Shown here: positions 26,661 to 41,030 of the stretch, piece by piece | Numbering within the stretch: position 1 is the first letter of the stretch | Layout: each line of letters starts with the position of its first letter | Source: Channa striata | Lineage: Eukaryota > Chordata > Actinopteri > Anabantiformes > Channidae | DNA length: 64,000 nt | Direction of reading: 5' to 3' | Assembly: GCA_033026295.1 (NCBI GenBank) | Contig: CM065185.1 | Coordinates: forward strand, 4,030,001 to 4,094,000 | Position numbers and translations under genes: made by a program | The notes under the pieces: model-generated | Told to the model about the DNA's origin: nothing | Database searches by the model: none | The model's input: only the letters and a program-made list of their open reading frames with translations

Positions 26661-29600
26661 ATGACTCCTTTAGAGTTTTATAAAATCCACCCGTAATTAC
26701 ATGATTAGACACAGAGATAGTTTCCTGTTCCTGTTTAATCAAGTCAGTGCTCACAAGTCTTCCTCTCAGGAAGTCTTCAAAATAGCCTGATGCATCTGTA
26801 GCGTTTTCAAATTTTAATTAATAAAGTTATATTACTTCAGTCCTTCAGCGGTCTCAACAATCCTGACGTGCCCCTTCTTCCTTTTCTTATCTCTTGTTTT
26901 CCTGGAAGTCATGGCTCAAAAAATCTTTAAGCCTGTTGCTTTGAGCCACGTTGAATCACAAGAGTAATTAAAGTTTCGGGTGAAGGAAGGATGTGGCATG
27001 TGAGATTGTCCTGACTGTTCTGGTCTGATCACCTTTAACACAGAAACATAACACACACACAAATGCCATTACGCCAGAAGGACAAATTTGACTTTATAAA
27101 GGGGAGAGGAGAGGTACGGTATTCCCTGGGAGCAGGATCGAGCCAAGCCCCGTTGTTTTAGAGCCAGACGTATTAATCTAATCTCTGCTGCAGCTGCACA
27201 GATGGCATGATGGTGCACATGCAGAAACACACACCAAGCTCCCATCTAAATATTAAACGTTACATTTAGGTTTTATACTCTACATTATGGTTTATGTCCA
27301 AGGTAATACAGAGCCTGTTTTCTCACACAGAACAGACAAAAAGAGGGAAAATATGATGTACCAATTTGCAACACTTCTGTTAAAAAGCTGTTTATGCACG
27401 ACTTAGTTTCTGTGTCAAACGTGTTTATCTGGCAGAGATCTCGCATGTGCAGTACAAGGGCAGTTTAACTGCTTTAGTTCTGCCTTGATCATTTACTACC
27501 AATTTTCCAGATTCTGTGCGGTTCCTTGACACCTGTATTTTTACTGAAATTCATTACTACATATTCAATAAAAACTAATGTGTAAAGACTTGAAAAATTA
27601 TAATAGTTTACATTAACTTGCTAAAAATCCTACAAAACAGGGAGCCAGTTTTAAAAACATTCCAAAACTCATTAAGATGCAATGTACAAGGCCAGACACC
27701 TCAAAACAATAAGCCTACCCTCTGAAAAATACATTTATGAGTTCAATCAAACATTCAAATGATTCTCCTTTTCAAGCACTGAAATGTCAAAAATAACCAA
27801 ATTCTCACATGCACATTCACTGTTTTAATTCACTGCCAACATCACAAAGCAACTGGAACAATGTGTGCGTCCAAACAGAGAGAGGAGCTATTTTACACTG
27901 CAAACTGATGGGTTTCTGGATCTATATTCACAGCTTCTGCAGGGAAACCCAGCAACTGGGTTCATAATGAGAAGAAGAGTTGCTTCATTGTTATTTTCAG
28001 CCAGAGCAAATATTGTTTCTTTTGAAGTTCAGAATATAGAAGCTCATTGTGCCATTGGCATTGGCATATTTGTGTTTAGGATTATACATTGAAAAAACGG
28101 TGATTGGGGTTAAATTTAATCAAAATAAAAAAAAAGAGTGCAGCTAGTTTAAAATAACATGTGTAAGTCATCACATTTAAGTAAATAACTATCTAAAATT
28201 TGAATGAATTTTACTTACTGTAATAGACACTGGGTCAGAGTGGGTGGGGTTAATTCAGGTAGGGTAATGCTGGTTTAGATGTAAAAGTAAAGTACTTAAT
28301 TTGTCAATACGTGTACAATGAAAATTGGGTGAGATGATCAGTTGGAGGGTCAGTCTCTGTGTCTTTAAACCACATGGGCTCAGCCATTACGAGCCAGTTC
28401 AGAGACGGGCTGTGAAATGAGAAGTGAGGCTACATTAACAGGGTACTGCAGAAGTCACGATGACAGATGTGAGTGCCTGCACGAGGACGTGGATCGTGTA
28501 TTTGAACAAAAATATAAAAGAGAAATGAAAAAAAAGTAAATTACAAAGCATATATGCTGATAAGTTGTAGTTGTACATGAGCGTGAGTTTTGGGATAGAA
28601 GATCAGCCCTGGGGCGTCATTCACTGGGACACTCGGCACGCTCTTGTTGACCTTGGGAAGCAACTCACGTCCCACTTAACCTAAACGTCTCCCCAGAGAA
28701 AGAGATGTGGCCAAATCTCACTCAGTACCAGCACGTGTTCCAACATCAGCTACAGTAAACGTGCCAGTCTTCCCTCTAAACTGGCCCAAATCCATCCCCG
28801 AAACCCAACAGAATCCAGCAGCCATCACTGGGCCAGTGCTAGCTCACTGGTAAGGCAAAGCCAGAACCCGACTGAGTCAGCTGACACTCAGCTGCGATCG
28901 GCCCAGTTCAGCTGGCTACCTGGGATTTAATGGTTACGGTGATGGGGTAGAATGAGGAAAAGAGCAGGACGTCCGACTTAATGCTGAGGTTAAACCAAAA
29001 AGCAAAATACAATTCATACGTAGAGGAAAATGGATGAAGCAGTGAAACAGAAAATGGGAACATTTGTCTTACAAAAGTACAAGCACACTGACAAAACTGT
29101 TTCTGACAAACCTGTGACATGAATTTTAAAAAGTCTGAGTGAGGTGAGTAAGATTTGAGTCCTAGGTAAAAAGAAAGTGTCTTTATATTTCTAAACTTCC
29201 CCAGCGTTCTCGACCTCTCGCCCCCTATAGCTACGCCGCATCGTATAGTGCACAGCGTGTTTGTTTTCATGATCCATTTTTTCACATTTCCAACATCCTT
29301 GTGGCAGGAAGCTGCCTCCATCCAGTTTACCTCGCCCTGCTCTCATCACTCTGGTGCACTTCTTCTCGGGCCCTCTGCTGTCAGCTCGGCTCAGTGTTTC
29401 ACCCAGCAGCCTCAGGCATCCCTGACGGCTGGTCACAGCACTAATGGGGCATTGTGAGAGGGGGGGGGGCACGTATAGGAAGAGACGGATGACTGAGGTG
29501 GGTCACGTGGCAAAAAATGAGAGAAGTTGATCGATACTGAAGCCCCGAGGTCCAGGTTAGCACGCTGGGCACGAGGCAGGTGATATAGTTTCAGTTAGTT

Positions 29601-32600
29601 CTAGTTTTTGCTGTAAGTGTGTCAAGTGCCTAATTTAAACTTTCATTAACTCAGCACATTGATCCCAAGCTTTTATTTGAGTTTTATGGTGGAATTTGAT
29701 GTTCTACATGCTCATAACACTGGGTGGAGGAGAGACAGTTATAGAAAGTGCACAAAATAGCAGCCATAAATACAGAAAATAATTTCACTTTGAGTCCACA
29801 CCGACATCTTTTTGCTTGTTTAAAAAATTGTAATGCCAATTTAAAAGAGCAATTTCAACTGGAAATCGATGACATCCCCACGGGAATCTTTGTGTTTGAC
29901 TGTGCAGGCAACCAAACCGAAACACCACGGCAACAATGTGATGTAATCTCTGATAAGGCGTGGTGTAGATAATCACAAAACTGCCGCATCAATCCCCGAG
30001 GTCTGTTCCTCACTTTTGCCCATTGTAGACGTTCCCCAGAGTGTAATTGTTTGAGAAAGTTAAATTATGTTTTCTTTTCAGAGGAGTGTGGTGTGGAAAC
30101 TAGTAATTGCAGATATGACTGATCTGATCTGCTCTGCCTAAATGAGTTGGACAGCTTCATGGGATTTCATTTGTTGTTACTAAAATTCTACTGTGTAAGG
30201 AACTGCATCTGACAAAGCAATATACTTAACAACCACCATCTGCTTCGCTCTGCACAATCTCCAATATTCAGCAGAAAATATGCTGAAGTTAACACCACCA
30301 CACTTTGTAGGTTTCAAATTTTCACCACGAGAACTTGGCAGAAGGGGCCACTAACATCAGCTCATATCCCATCCTTTTCATGTGTGTGTGTGTGTGTGTG
30401 TGTGTGTGACTCTTTAACCCATTTCAGTTTCTTTGACTATGAAACAATAATGTTTTCAATTTTATACTCAGGAATGGGTCATGGCGGGAGCAAACTGGCC
30501 CATGCATCCTCCCCCACTGGCATGCTGCAGATATGCCGTAGCAAATCTGATTATATTCAGGATAAATCCATGTATTGTTACCTTTACATTCTTTATGCTT
30601 GATGACACTTTTCTTTTTTATCATGCTTTGTGTTGATTACTTTCATTTCTGATGCTTCCTCTGTGTGTGACAGAGCTAGAATCTGCTGTATTTAATGATT
30701 TTAGAGAAATCTTGCTGCTTGAACAACAGAAAGTGGGCCCAGGTCAACACGGGTCAACAGTCTACAGCGCTACACTTCCTCCTGTACGTGACAAAAATAA
30801 ACGGACAGATTGAAAATCAGGAACACTTGTCAGGCAAATCGCTCTTAATGTAGCGTTGTTCTTATGTGGTGGGTTTATTCCCTCTGATACAATGGCCACA
30901 AGACTCATTTGAGTATTAGGGATAAACATGTAGGAATTAAACCAGAAATACAAAGCTTATTCTGCTTTATTGCAACCTCACGACGTCACCGTTATGGATG
31001 GAGGCAGCTGTGTGTGAAGGAGGCTTTCAAAAGCACTGTACAAAGGGACGACACCTGCAGTGCATTTGATGAATGGGAATCAGATGGAGGTAACCTCAAA
31101 CTGATCGGACTGAAACGACAGAAACACAAACCTTCAAACATGAACAGATATGTTCCGAGCTCAGAACAGAAGGGTTCCTGTGTTTTCACATGAAGCTAAT
31201 TCATTGTGATGACGTTCTGTTTAGCAGCTCAGCATCCAGCACAGACCAAATGAAGAGCTAAAGAATGTTGCATTTAACAGAAAACTGTTTTTAAAATGCA
31301 AAGATGCAATTTGTATGTATTAGCTAAATTAAAATTAATACGCAACTAGGAATTTAGAAAAGGACAAAAGAAAAACGATATAATTCCCCTCAACAGAGTG
31401 ACCAGAGCAGTTCTTACAGAACCATGGGTGTGAAAACCTAAGGAAGAAAGATCTTACAGATGTCTCGCACCGAATCAAAACTAAAATATAGCTCTTAAAA
31501 ATATAAATGTATGAGAGTTGAGTCCAGTCTCTTCATTGCTGTGTGTCCTCTGAGCTGAGAGTTTCTGGGAAAGACAAACGCAGCAGTGGAATTTCATTAG
31601 AATTTATTGATTCTGTGCAATTTTCAGTTGAATTTGTAAACAATAAATCTAGGCCTTTTTAAAAGTACGTGCTAAACATTATGTTTAGGGCACAGCTAAT
31701 ATAACCATGTTAGTCCGATACACTGTGCCCACTGTTTCACCCATTAGCCTGCAGAGTTTTGCACTGAACACTCGACCCACCTTAAACAACCTCCTCCCAT
31801 ACGCTCGTTCTCCTCTTGGGCTTGTCGGTGGGAGAGTTGGAACAACACTAACATCACGTTCAGCTGCCTATTTTTAAAAAATGCTCTTCGTCTTTAATTC
31901 TCCGTGCACGTTTCCTCCCACCATGTGTCCAACCCAACATCCCCTAATGCTCTTCTCTGGTTGTCACAGCTGAGCCACATTTCCAGTGTTTGTCACTCCT
32001 GCTAATTAACATCGCTGATCATCGCCATCCGGTTGATGAAGTCGAAGTTGTCTCTAACAAAAAAGCAAAGAGCAGAGGAGAACGTTTGCATTTGAAATCA
32101 GCAGCATTTTGTTGAGCGATGAAAAAGAAATAATCTTGGTTGTGGGTCTTTGCAATCGTCTGCTATGGTTTTGGATGATTTCATCCAGACAGTTGAGGAA
32201 TCTTCTTCAAATACTCCTCTTTTCTTCCTTCCCGCCTCTACTTTAATCCTTTTATCAGTCTGAACTTTGAGATCTTTAAAGTCATCCAGTTTTTTGTTTT
32301 GCCATTTTGCCTTCACATTTTTCAGGTCTTCCTGATGTCCTGGCTGCTCGGGGGTCTTTTTTCTTTGGCAGCTACTTGCACTTTTTTTTTCGTCGTTATT
32401 TCTACCTCTGACTTTTTATCCGTATTTTTCTCTTTTGCAGCCCCTCTAAATCGGGTTTGGGGAGCTGAATTATTTTGTTGGGAAGTCTAAAAATCTTTGA
32501 GTTACTGGGGGTGAGGCTGCAGACCCTGCAGCAGGACTTTTGCTCTCTGCTACCAAAATCCTGCTTCATCAAGACCAAGATGAACTTTTCCAAAGTTTCC

Positions 32601-33024
32601 AACTTTGTGTTTGCTGAAAACTATGGTTTATTGCTACCCTATTTTCCTGAAAGCAGATCCAGGCCAAAGACAAGCTGTTATGGTTATGTCCAACAATTGT
32701 GTGGCAATTTTTGTAACCACCATTGATAAAGCTTTCTGGGCACAGCCAGGAACCATGTGGTTCTAGTATAGTAGTCACATCAGTTCCTCTCATCCCTCGA
32801 TTTCTTCTAGTAATCTTCAAATACTAAAATAAATCACTATAATTATGGAGTCTAAGATGCATTTAACAGGCAGCTGATAAACTGTTGTGAAGTGGATTTA
32901 CTGTTATGTAATGCACCATTGATTAGATTACAGAAAAATCAATTTACACTCAAAACAACTATTTATGTCTTAATTAACAGTTAATTGTAAAATATTTGTA
33001 CTTTTTCATAGGTCAATGTTGTTG
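26661..33024. other. Noncoding sequence, no gene recognised
   Basis: Six kilobases with only short open frames and a (TG)14 tract at 30,381-30,408. A lysine-rich coding-like stretch on the minus strand at 32,098-32,830 is described separately. Confidence 0.5.
32098..32830 (-). pseudogene. Coding-like, frame-broken stretch, family unknown
   Basis: On the minus strand three short frames follow one another: one ending SWSW-like near 32,569, one with LPKPDLEGLQKRKIRIKSQ, and one with KWQNKKLDDFKDLKVQTDKR and EAGRKKRGVFEEDSSTVWM. The lysine/acid-rich character is like a nuclear or nucleolar linker. Stops and shifts separate the pieces. It could be a decayed processed gene or chance; I do not recognise it. 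Confidence 0.2.
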
Positions 33025-33262
33025 ACTGCTGTGGCTAAGGAGGTAGAGAGGTCACTTACTAATCACAGGGTTGATGGTTTGATTCCCACCTCCTCCTGTC
33101 CATGTACAAAATGGTCCTGGAAACAACAAAACATTTAAAAACCAAGTTCCTACCAATAACTCAAATCAGCACTTTGCATGGCAACTGGTGTGTGAAAGAG
33201 AAGCAACTGTAAAGTGCTTTGGGTCACAAGAAGGTAGAGAAGCACTGAATGAGTGCAGATGA
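33025..33262 (+). repeat. tRNA-derived SINE
   Basis: A tRNA-like promoter is visible: an A-box word TGGCTAAGGAGGTAGAG at about 33,032 and a B-box-like GGTTTGATTCCC at about 33,077. The 3' part TGTAAAGTGCTTTGGGTCAC matches the common fish repeat tail. Orientation is plus; related to the repeat at 2.1 kb. Confidence 0.75.
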
Positions 33263-35941
33263 TTTAATATAGTTCTATATTTAAACTGATACAGGAAATG
33301 TGCTGTGCCTTTGTTTGGCTGTGGATCAGGTATTTATGGCCTGTTTTATAACCCGGGTAGTCGGTCAAATCATTGATTGTACAGTAGCTGATAAATATAT
33401 TTGTATAGAGCTTTGCTGGTCTGCACCTGTCTGCAAACCCGACCCATGTGGGATTCTGCTCTGGACTTGTTTCTGTAACCACGGCTGCAAGTATTTAACA
33501 CATAATTGGAAGGGGAAAAGTGGAAAACTTTCTTTCATAGTCTTTTTCATGTGACATTAATTATTTTAGACTTTGAGTTGAGACATTTGCTTTGATAAAA
33601 ATGTCCCTCTGATCTGATCTGGCTCGTAGTGAGGATTAGCTGCATTACTCTGGAGGTTTGAGCTTTAAAACATAGAATGTGTGAGTGAAATATTTCCTGT
33701 CTCATGTTTGAAAACCGTTTACAACAGCTAATTAGTGTGTGGTACCTTGATTCAGACTGATCCCGTGACTGTGTGCACAGAAGTGGTTAATGAAGTCGGC
33801 CAAAATGACTCAAAGCCGCTCTATGAGAGACCGCTGCTGCTCAATATGTGTTTAAATAACTACACTAGTCAAGTATTTTATGCAAATATTAATCAGAAAT
33901 GTGACATAAATGTGCTTTTTGATTTTGGAGCTGTTTTCTCATGGTGTCTACGGTGCCCATGTTATGTTTTACCATAAGGGGGATCTCTGTACGTTTTATC
34001 TCAAATACTGTGTTGGTCCAAAATCACAAAGTGAATTGCACTGGAGAACCAAATCCGAATAATCCCAGCCTCAGCTGCACCTTTTCTCCCACAGCTGGGC
34101 AACCGAACCCCCCAGTGCCAGAAAAACTGCAAAAGCAGATGCAGCCCTGAAAAAACGGACTAGCACCAATGAAAATTGCATAACACCTGCATTTGAACAA
34201 AGGCAGAAAATAGAACCCATTATGTTACTGTTGTTTGTACTTGTCATTGTTCACTGCTTCTCACAGATAAACTTACTTTTCTCAAATATCATATTTTCAA
34301 AAACTAATGATTGTCTCTATGATTTCAAGGATGGTGGGAACCATCTAAGGGTCCTGTGTGTTGCCTTACAGAAACTTTACATCTGTGATAAGAACTCATT
34401 TAAAGCCCAACAAGTAGCTATTGTATGTACAACTTTCATAAATTATCACCCCACATCATATAAAATTTTTACATTGTAAACTAATCGATCAAAATAGTGT
34501 GTAATGTTATTACACAAGCATAGAAAGGACATAAAAGAACAAGAGACTTTATATAACCAGGACATACAACATGTCGATTTGTCTATGGGCCTCTGTGCCT
34601 GCCAAAATCTTGAAGTTATTACTATTAGATTTGACAAACAATTGTGCAGGCCTCTAATTTTCCACACTGAAAATGGATCTGAGGTCAATAAGAGAATCAA
34701 TGAAGAAATTGCAACAATAAGCAGAATCAATACTGGTACTGGTATCAATAAAATGTTGCATTATTGCTTCTTAAAATCACAGTTTGATTATTTTCCTATA
34801 TTGTTTATCTTCAGTTAAGGACCATAAATCTTGACAAATTACTGTGTATTTGTTACCCTAGTGAACATGGAAGTAATACTGACTTTTATGTCAGTATTTA
34901 TAAGCATCAGTGTGCCAGCCAATGTTTTGGAAATATTGGAAGCCACTCTAATCATTTTCATTTCTGATCATGCATCAAATAAAAACAAACTTCTTTATTA
35001 TCAGTGTCTGTTTTACAGATTAACAGCTGAGCTCCTATGCAGAGATAAGAGCAGCGATCAGTGGCTCAGCGTATCCATACGGTTTAAAATGACCCTAAAA
35101 TCACACAAACAGTGCCACATTATTTATGTAGCTATCACATACTTTATAAACGGATATTTTCTGGCAGCCTTTAATTAAAGGGACTTAAATTAATGCACAC
35201 ACACTGTAACTCAACTGTTTGTATTCTGTGCTCTCCCTAAATCCCATCCACCCATCCCATTTCAATTTCTGATGTTTGTGATGAAGGTATTCCAGCATGT
35301 CTGACATTACACTAACCATCAAACACATATTTTGCACAATTTTTTTGCCTACAACTGACTGAACCTATGATGATAAAGTGTCAGGTGACAAGTTTCTCTG
35401 TGGGAACTTCAGTTCATTTTGTAACCTGCCGTAACCTCCTTTCCCATAAAAGTGCACATGGCGACTACAGCAAGTGTTAATTGTAGAGATATGAAAAACG
35501 TTTTGAGCTCTGTTGTGCCGAGGAAATTCAGTTATTCGTAACCCTCAATACTGTACTGTAGCTTCTTACAGCAGTTCCATTCAAAGATTAACATGCAGGG
35601 ACATTAAGTTTTAAAGTCTTCCTCCCAGTGTTTTCCCAGAGTCATTTCATTAATGAAAAACATTAATTTAATTCCTAATTTTGACGATGAAAAGTAAACC
35701 AACTCTAAACGAAAAAGTTTTAAACAAAAGAAACTGTGACTAGATATGCTAGATTTTATTTTTTTAATAATCACAAATGTAAAAAACAGACAAATGGACC
35801 TAAAGAAAGTATCAAAATACTAAGTGTGTCAAAATATCTTCCAAGGTTTAGCAATGGTTTCTATCTCCGTTCTGATGTTATGAAGTTTATGAATGAAAAT
35901 AAAACATAAGATAGAAACTGACTGTGAACTCGAAGGAACTG
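33263..35941. other. Noncoding sequence, no gene recognised
   Basis: AT-rich, with several open frames of 70-115 codons (for example 34,831-35,178 plus) lacking domains. These are typical of AT-rich noncoding DNA. Confidence 0.5.
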
Positions 35942-36075
<134 letters not shown>

Positions 36076-36109
36076 CCAAATCACTCGCTGCACCACAGAT
36101 TTGGACAGT

Positions 36110-36310
36110 ATGTGAAAAAATAAACTGACTTTGCCACAAATCTTGCAATAGACAAGAACAGCCAGTGAAACCATGGCAACTGTACACAGCAAAAAAAGGA
36201 GAAGCAGCATCGAAATGTCTATAGAACCAGCGGCAGGCTGAGGGCACCTGCTTTTGACGCAGAGTGATGTAGCATTAAGATGTAAACATGAATAATGAAA
36301 ACACAGCACA
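36110..36310 (-). CDS. Possible transmembrane exon upstream of the polyglutamine-like array
   Basis: The minus frame reads SIDISMLLLLFLLCTVAMVS, LAVLVYCKICGK, a convincing single membrane span with a Cys-rich basic edge, then runs into the AAC array (read as glutamine). An AG acceptor (CCCTCAG before CCTGCC) and a GTCAGT donor after GGCAAA would frame a small exon. No neighbouring exon was found, so a chance hydrophobic frame is the main alternative. Confidence 0.2.
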
Positions 36311-39300
36311 AAATTGAGACCAAAATATCCCAGATGGAAAGTGTCTAGAGCTTTAGTTAGATTAAACTAGACTAAAACTAATAAAGATCTAATGCTGATT
36401 TGTATATTTGAATCAAAAGCTTAAAACTAAAATGAAATCAGATGCCAAATATAACATTGCTTCCTGCTTGTCATTTGCATAAAAGTGCTTTATTTTTTTG
36501 CTTTAACATGAAATAGGCGGCTGGATGTTCATTTTGTTGGAAAGGGGGTTTTCACCACGAATTTAGTGTGATTTTGTTAACACAGATTAGTTATAACGCC
36601 AATCTGCTCACAACATTATTTCCTACAAAAAGCTGCTTTTGTTTACATGAATGTAAAATACAGAAAGCTTCCAAAAAAACAGTTATATGTACAATTATTA
36701 TCACTTAAAACTGCATCAAGTCGGAGGGGAAACCTGGACAGGGGAACCAACAGGATCTACTGAGAGCAAAGAAATATCTACATGCTGCTATTGTGAAGCC
36801 CTGTAACTTTGCATGCATATTGTTATGTTTCTGAATGACTGGGCTTATTATCCTCTGTAATGTGATGTGATGTGCTGCATCATACCAACAGTGTGCTCAC
36901 ATTGTCTTTATCTGAGCGAGACCGTTTTTCTTACAAAACTCATCTCAGAATCATCAGAGGAACATTTTGTGTCAGTTGGGGCCGGAATAAAAAAAAACAG
37001 CCCGTCTCTGTGAGAAAATATGATACCTGTTGACAGATTATGGAAGGTGTCATTGCCACAGTCAACCAGAATGATTCAGACTTACAATAAGGACCGGCAG
37101 TTCCTCGGTGCTCCGGGGCGATGTGACAGGTGCATTCATTGACTATTTTGCCATGTAGGCAGAACTGTGGAAGTTGAGGACCTGCTCTGTGTCACCTCTC
37201 CGGCAGGAGAGAGCGAGACACTTATGATGTCTTTATTTTCACTGAGATCAGCTTCTGGCCTCCAGCTGATTTAGGTTCAAGTGGATAGAAGCTTGTGGAC
37301 CAGAGAGACCCGAGAGATGATTTGTCTTGTGTCTGAGGCCTTCTGCAGTCCTGTTATTGTGCTGTTGAAGGAGTTTCTGTCTTTATTCCTTCTTCCCCAG
37401 TGATGGTGAGGGTCAAGTGATGGCGGCTTTCAGTGGAGGGCTACTGCATGAAATTAAGATGAGTTTTACCTCGGCGGACAGAAATCGTGGAGAGCGTGTG
37501 TGCGGGAATGTGCCGCCTACCTAGTTTGCAGTCTACAAGCTTTTCACTTTCCTCCGGGATCCACATTGGCTTGGCTTGATTGTAATTCCAACAGCACAAT
37601 CTGAATAATTGCCTGGTCAGAACTGCTTCAGGCAAAATGTGCTCTTAATATAGCAAAATACTGAAAAAGAAGATTGAACATTTTGTCCTCACGGGTTGGA
37701 AAGGTAACCAGTTTTAGCAGGAATCAGCGAGAACGAAGATTGCAGAGCTGGTATGCGCGGTGTCCAGTTCTGCAGTGTGTCCCTCTGATAAGCGTCCCAT
37801 TTCATCATTTCTTGCCAGAGGGTGAGATGCAACTGCCAGCTGAAATTATGAGCAGAGAAATTGTCTGGGAGTCCAGTTTGCAAACTAATGACTAGTTATT
37901 CCCTAATGAAATGTAGACTATTGTTCAGTGTATACAAACACTTGTTCATTGTGATGCAGTTTAATGTGCCACATAAAAGTTCAGAAAGTACTGCAACAAC
38001 TTTTTGAAAGATAGGCTAGGATTAATGGACGTGTATCACTAAATCACAGGTAAAATTCGCGGGCACCCATTTTAATTCACTCCCCTAAAAAGCAAATATT
38101 TCTGTCTTATTTTCAAAATAATTTTGAAGAACAGTTTTGGTTATGCAATTGATTTCTTTTTGCTGAAAGCAAAAGGCGATGATCAGTTCTGCTCTCTCAC
38201 TCTGAGTGACATAAACATGAATCTAAAGCCTCCACAAGGCTGTTCGACCTCTGCACAAAGGCTGGAAACATCTAGGCTGGATCTGTCTGCCTCCTGTGAA
38301 GATGTTTGTGGCGTCAAAATAACAGGAAACGACGTGACAAGAACGTTTTTGGAAAATGTTGAAATTTTACTACAAATGTATATGTGTTCAAATAGAATAT
38401 TGGTATATAGTGGTGTAATAAGGAGAACATGCTGCTGGTGCGTGGGGAAGGGTGGTGTTTAGATGTTTAGAAATGAGTTATGAGTGACGAGAGAAAAGAG
38501 TCAATCTATGATAGATTAAAGATGAAAGAAGCACAGGGAGCAAGGGATGTTCACAGCATCAATTACTTTTGGTACACACACTCAGACACATACTTTCAGT
38601 TTTCAAACCAATCAGCTTGCTCCCCCGTCTCCACTGGCAGGAAACACCGGAGTACAAATAATGTTTAAATGTTTTAACGTCAGTGATCCAGCTACATTTA
38701 TAATTCAGTCCTGTGCTTCTGTTTTCATATTTGTATTTAGTAATTCAGCAGATGCACCGTTAGTAGAGATGTTGAGTTTCTACAAAAAAATCACACAACA
38801 TAAGTAAACATTCATGTATAACATTACTGCATATTTGTCTAATTATTCAGTGTATTTAAAATTATGACTCATGAATATTTAGTGACCCTGATCACATTGT
38901 TGTTTAAACATAAGTGTGGTTTGTCGTCACTTTTTACTGGTGCTCGGAATTTATGTAATTGTAACAATTACTACTACCCACTTTACATATTTACAGTATG
39001 TATATGCACTTGTATACGCTTAAGTAATCCTCAGCGCTGACTATGGCTTGGCATTATTTCAGTGTCGGTAGCACTCATACATTAATGATTTGACCCATGG
39101 TCAAAATAACATTTTTGATTATAAGCATTTATAGCAATGTTGTGCAATTTTGCTAAGACTTAAATGTCCAATTTAGTGTAAAATATGAGTACTTTAAAGA
39201 GCCTTCTCTCTGAAGGTCAGCTGTTTAACCCAGTGAACTCACAGCTGCTGAACACACAGGAGCACAATCCATACGCTCGTCACTTCAGGTGCATCATCCC

Positions 39301-40736
39301 AGAGGGAAACAGCCACAAACACGCTCATATTGCAGCTGTGCTATTCAGATTTTGTGTTGGCGCTTCAGTCATCACTTACTTTAGCTTCTCATACATGTAC
39401 AGGATCTCACTTTACCCACCCGGGGGTCTAAAATTCCCTCGAGCTTTTTTAAAATTATTACTTTAGTGGAACAATAACTTCTTATACTTTACTTTTTTTG
39501 TCACATGCTCAGTGTTGCCTTTATATTGCTTTACATTATCTTTCACCGCTTCTGCTTATTTCATCTTAAAATGTTGCCAGGCCTAATGTCAGTAATTCAA
39601 AGTTTTTTCTCAAAGTTGGCAAAGGACACAAACTGTATGTTTATAACATATGCGATTTGGAAGTACTCCAAAATCCAGCAGGGTTTTTAAGCAAAATAAT
39701 TAGAACATTTGCTCTGATGGATTACTTTTGATACCCTGTTCATTACAGGGAACGGAATGAATATTTATGTTAATAGGTTTTCACCAATGAGCAAGTTGCA
39801 GCTCACAAGCCACGACAGCCAACGTTTAATGAACCAGCAGTTCATCATCAGCTGGAGCAGGTTGCAAACCAGTCAAACACGGCAGATATGTGCCAGGCAG
39901 ACAGGAGAGAAAGTCAGTGTCCGTGTTTGCAATTTCCCGGTTTTCTACATAAATCTGGAACAAAATGTGATCTGATCTTCACCAAAGTCACACACGCTAA
40001 CCAACATGTTGTTTTTGGAGAGCAGTGGTGTCTCTGGACACCGTCTTTGATGCCAACCGTTACGCCCCCTTCTGTTTGTGCATTTGTTTTTTCTTTTGCA
40101 TGTACCTGCAGACAGGAAGTGGTCGTTGAGATTAGAAATACCCCTGTCTCGCTGTCTTCAGGTCTCCCCTGCACTTCCCATCATCTGGGTGCTTTGTTTA
40201 TTTTTCAGCTGCATACGACAGTGTCACACATTTTATCTTTCACTCATCCAAACCTTTTCAGACCCCACATTTATGTAATCAGTTATATTAATTAAGTTCA
40301 AATAAATTTGAGCAGATGAACCTGACTTGTATTGCCCCTCCAGTTTGTGACATAACTAACTTCTAGTCTTTAGCTTTTACTCTACAGTGTGTTTTTTTTT
40401 TTACCTCATTGATACGTCTGTATTCTGCCCTTAGAATGATCTTGGCTGGGTGTCCACTTAAAGGACAACATGTCTAAATATGGACTGATGAATATCTCAG
40501 TCTTTAAAAGTACTGTGTACAGCTAGAGTACATGCAAATCAACAACTATTTATCATATTTCGTCTTTTGTGAGGCATAGCTCACATCAGCTATTGCTGAA
40601 TAAAGGTCATTGACACTGTTCAAATGTTTTTTTTTTAAGTTAAGGAAGTTGTAAACCACATTATCACAGTTTTTACTGGACTCCAACTTAGATAACACCT
40701 GCCTCCAGTTAGACCCATGTTACTCTTCACTTCATA
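36311..40736. other. Noncoding sequence, no gene recognised
   Basis: Open frames of up to 135 codons (39,888-40,295 plus) lack domains and conserved splice context. No repeat family identified. Confidence 0.5.
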
Positions 40737-41030
40737 CCCCTTTAAATTTTCCACATTTTGTCACTTTACAACTAGAAATGTAAACATATTTTATTGCCAT
40801 TTTATGTGATAGACCAGCACATAGTGGTATATAATTGTGAAGTGGAAGGAAAAAATAATGTTTTTTTTATTTTTTTAAAACTAAATATCTGAAAAGTGTG
40901 ACATGAATTAGTATTCAGCCCCCTTTACTCTGATACTCTAGTCCACTGGAACCAGTTGGCTTCAGAAGTCTCTAATTATTAAATATAATCCGCCTGTGTG
41001 TAACTTAATCTCAGTATATATGCAGCATAT
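40737..41030. mobile_element. Isolated end of a Tc1-like transposon
   Basis: The sequence follows the left end of a fish Tc1 element: CCCCTTTAAATTTTCCACAT, ATTTTGTCACTTTACAACTA, TTATGTGATAGACCAGCACA, AGTATTCAGCCCCCTTTACT, CCAGTTGGCTTCAGAAGTCT, then the TTAATCTCAGTATAT word. No transposase follows. It is a solo end after internal deletion. Confidence 0.8.

Noticed and set aside
33025..33100. Functional tRNA gene
   Set aside because: A-box and B-box-like words are present but the cloverleaf does not close and the 3' part is a SINE tail, so it is a tRNA-derived SINE.
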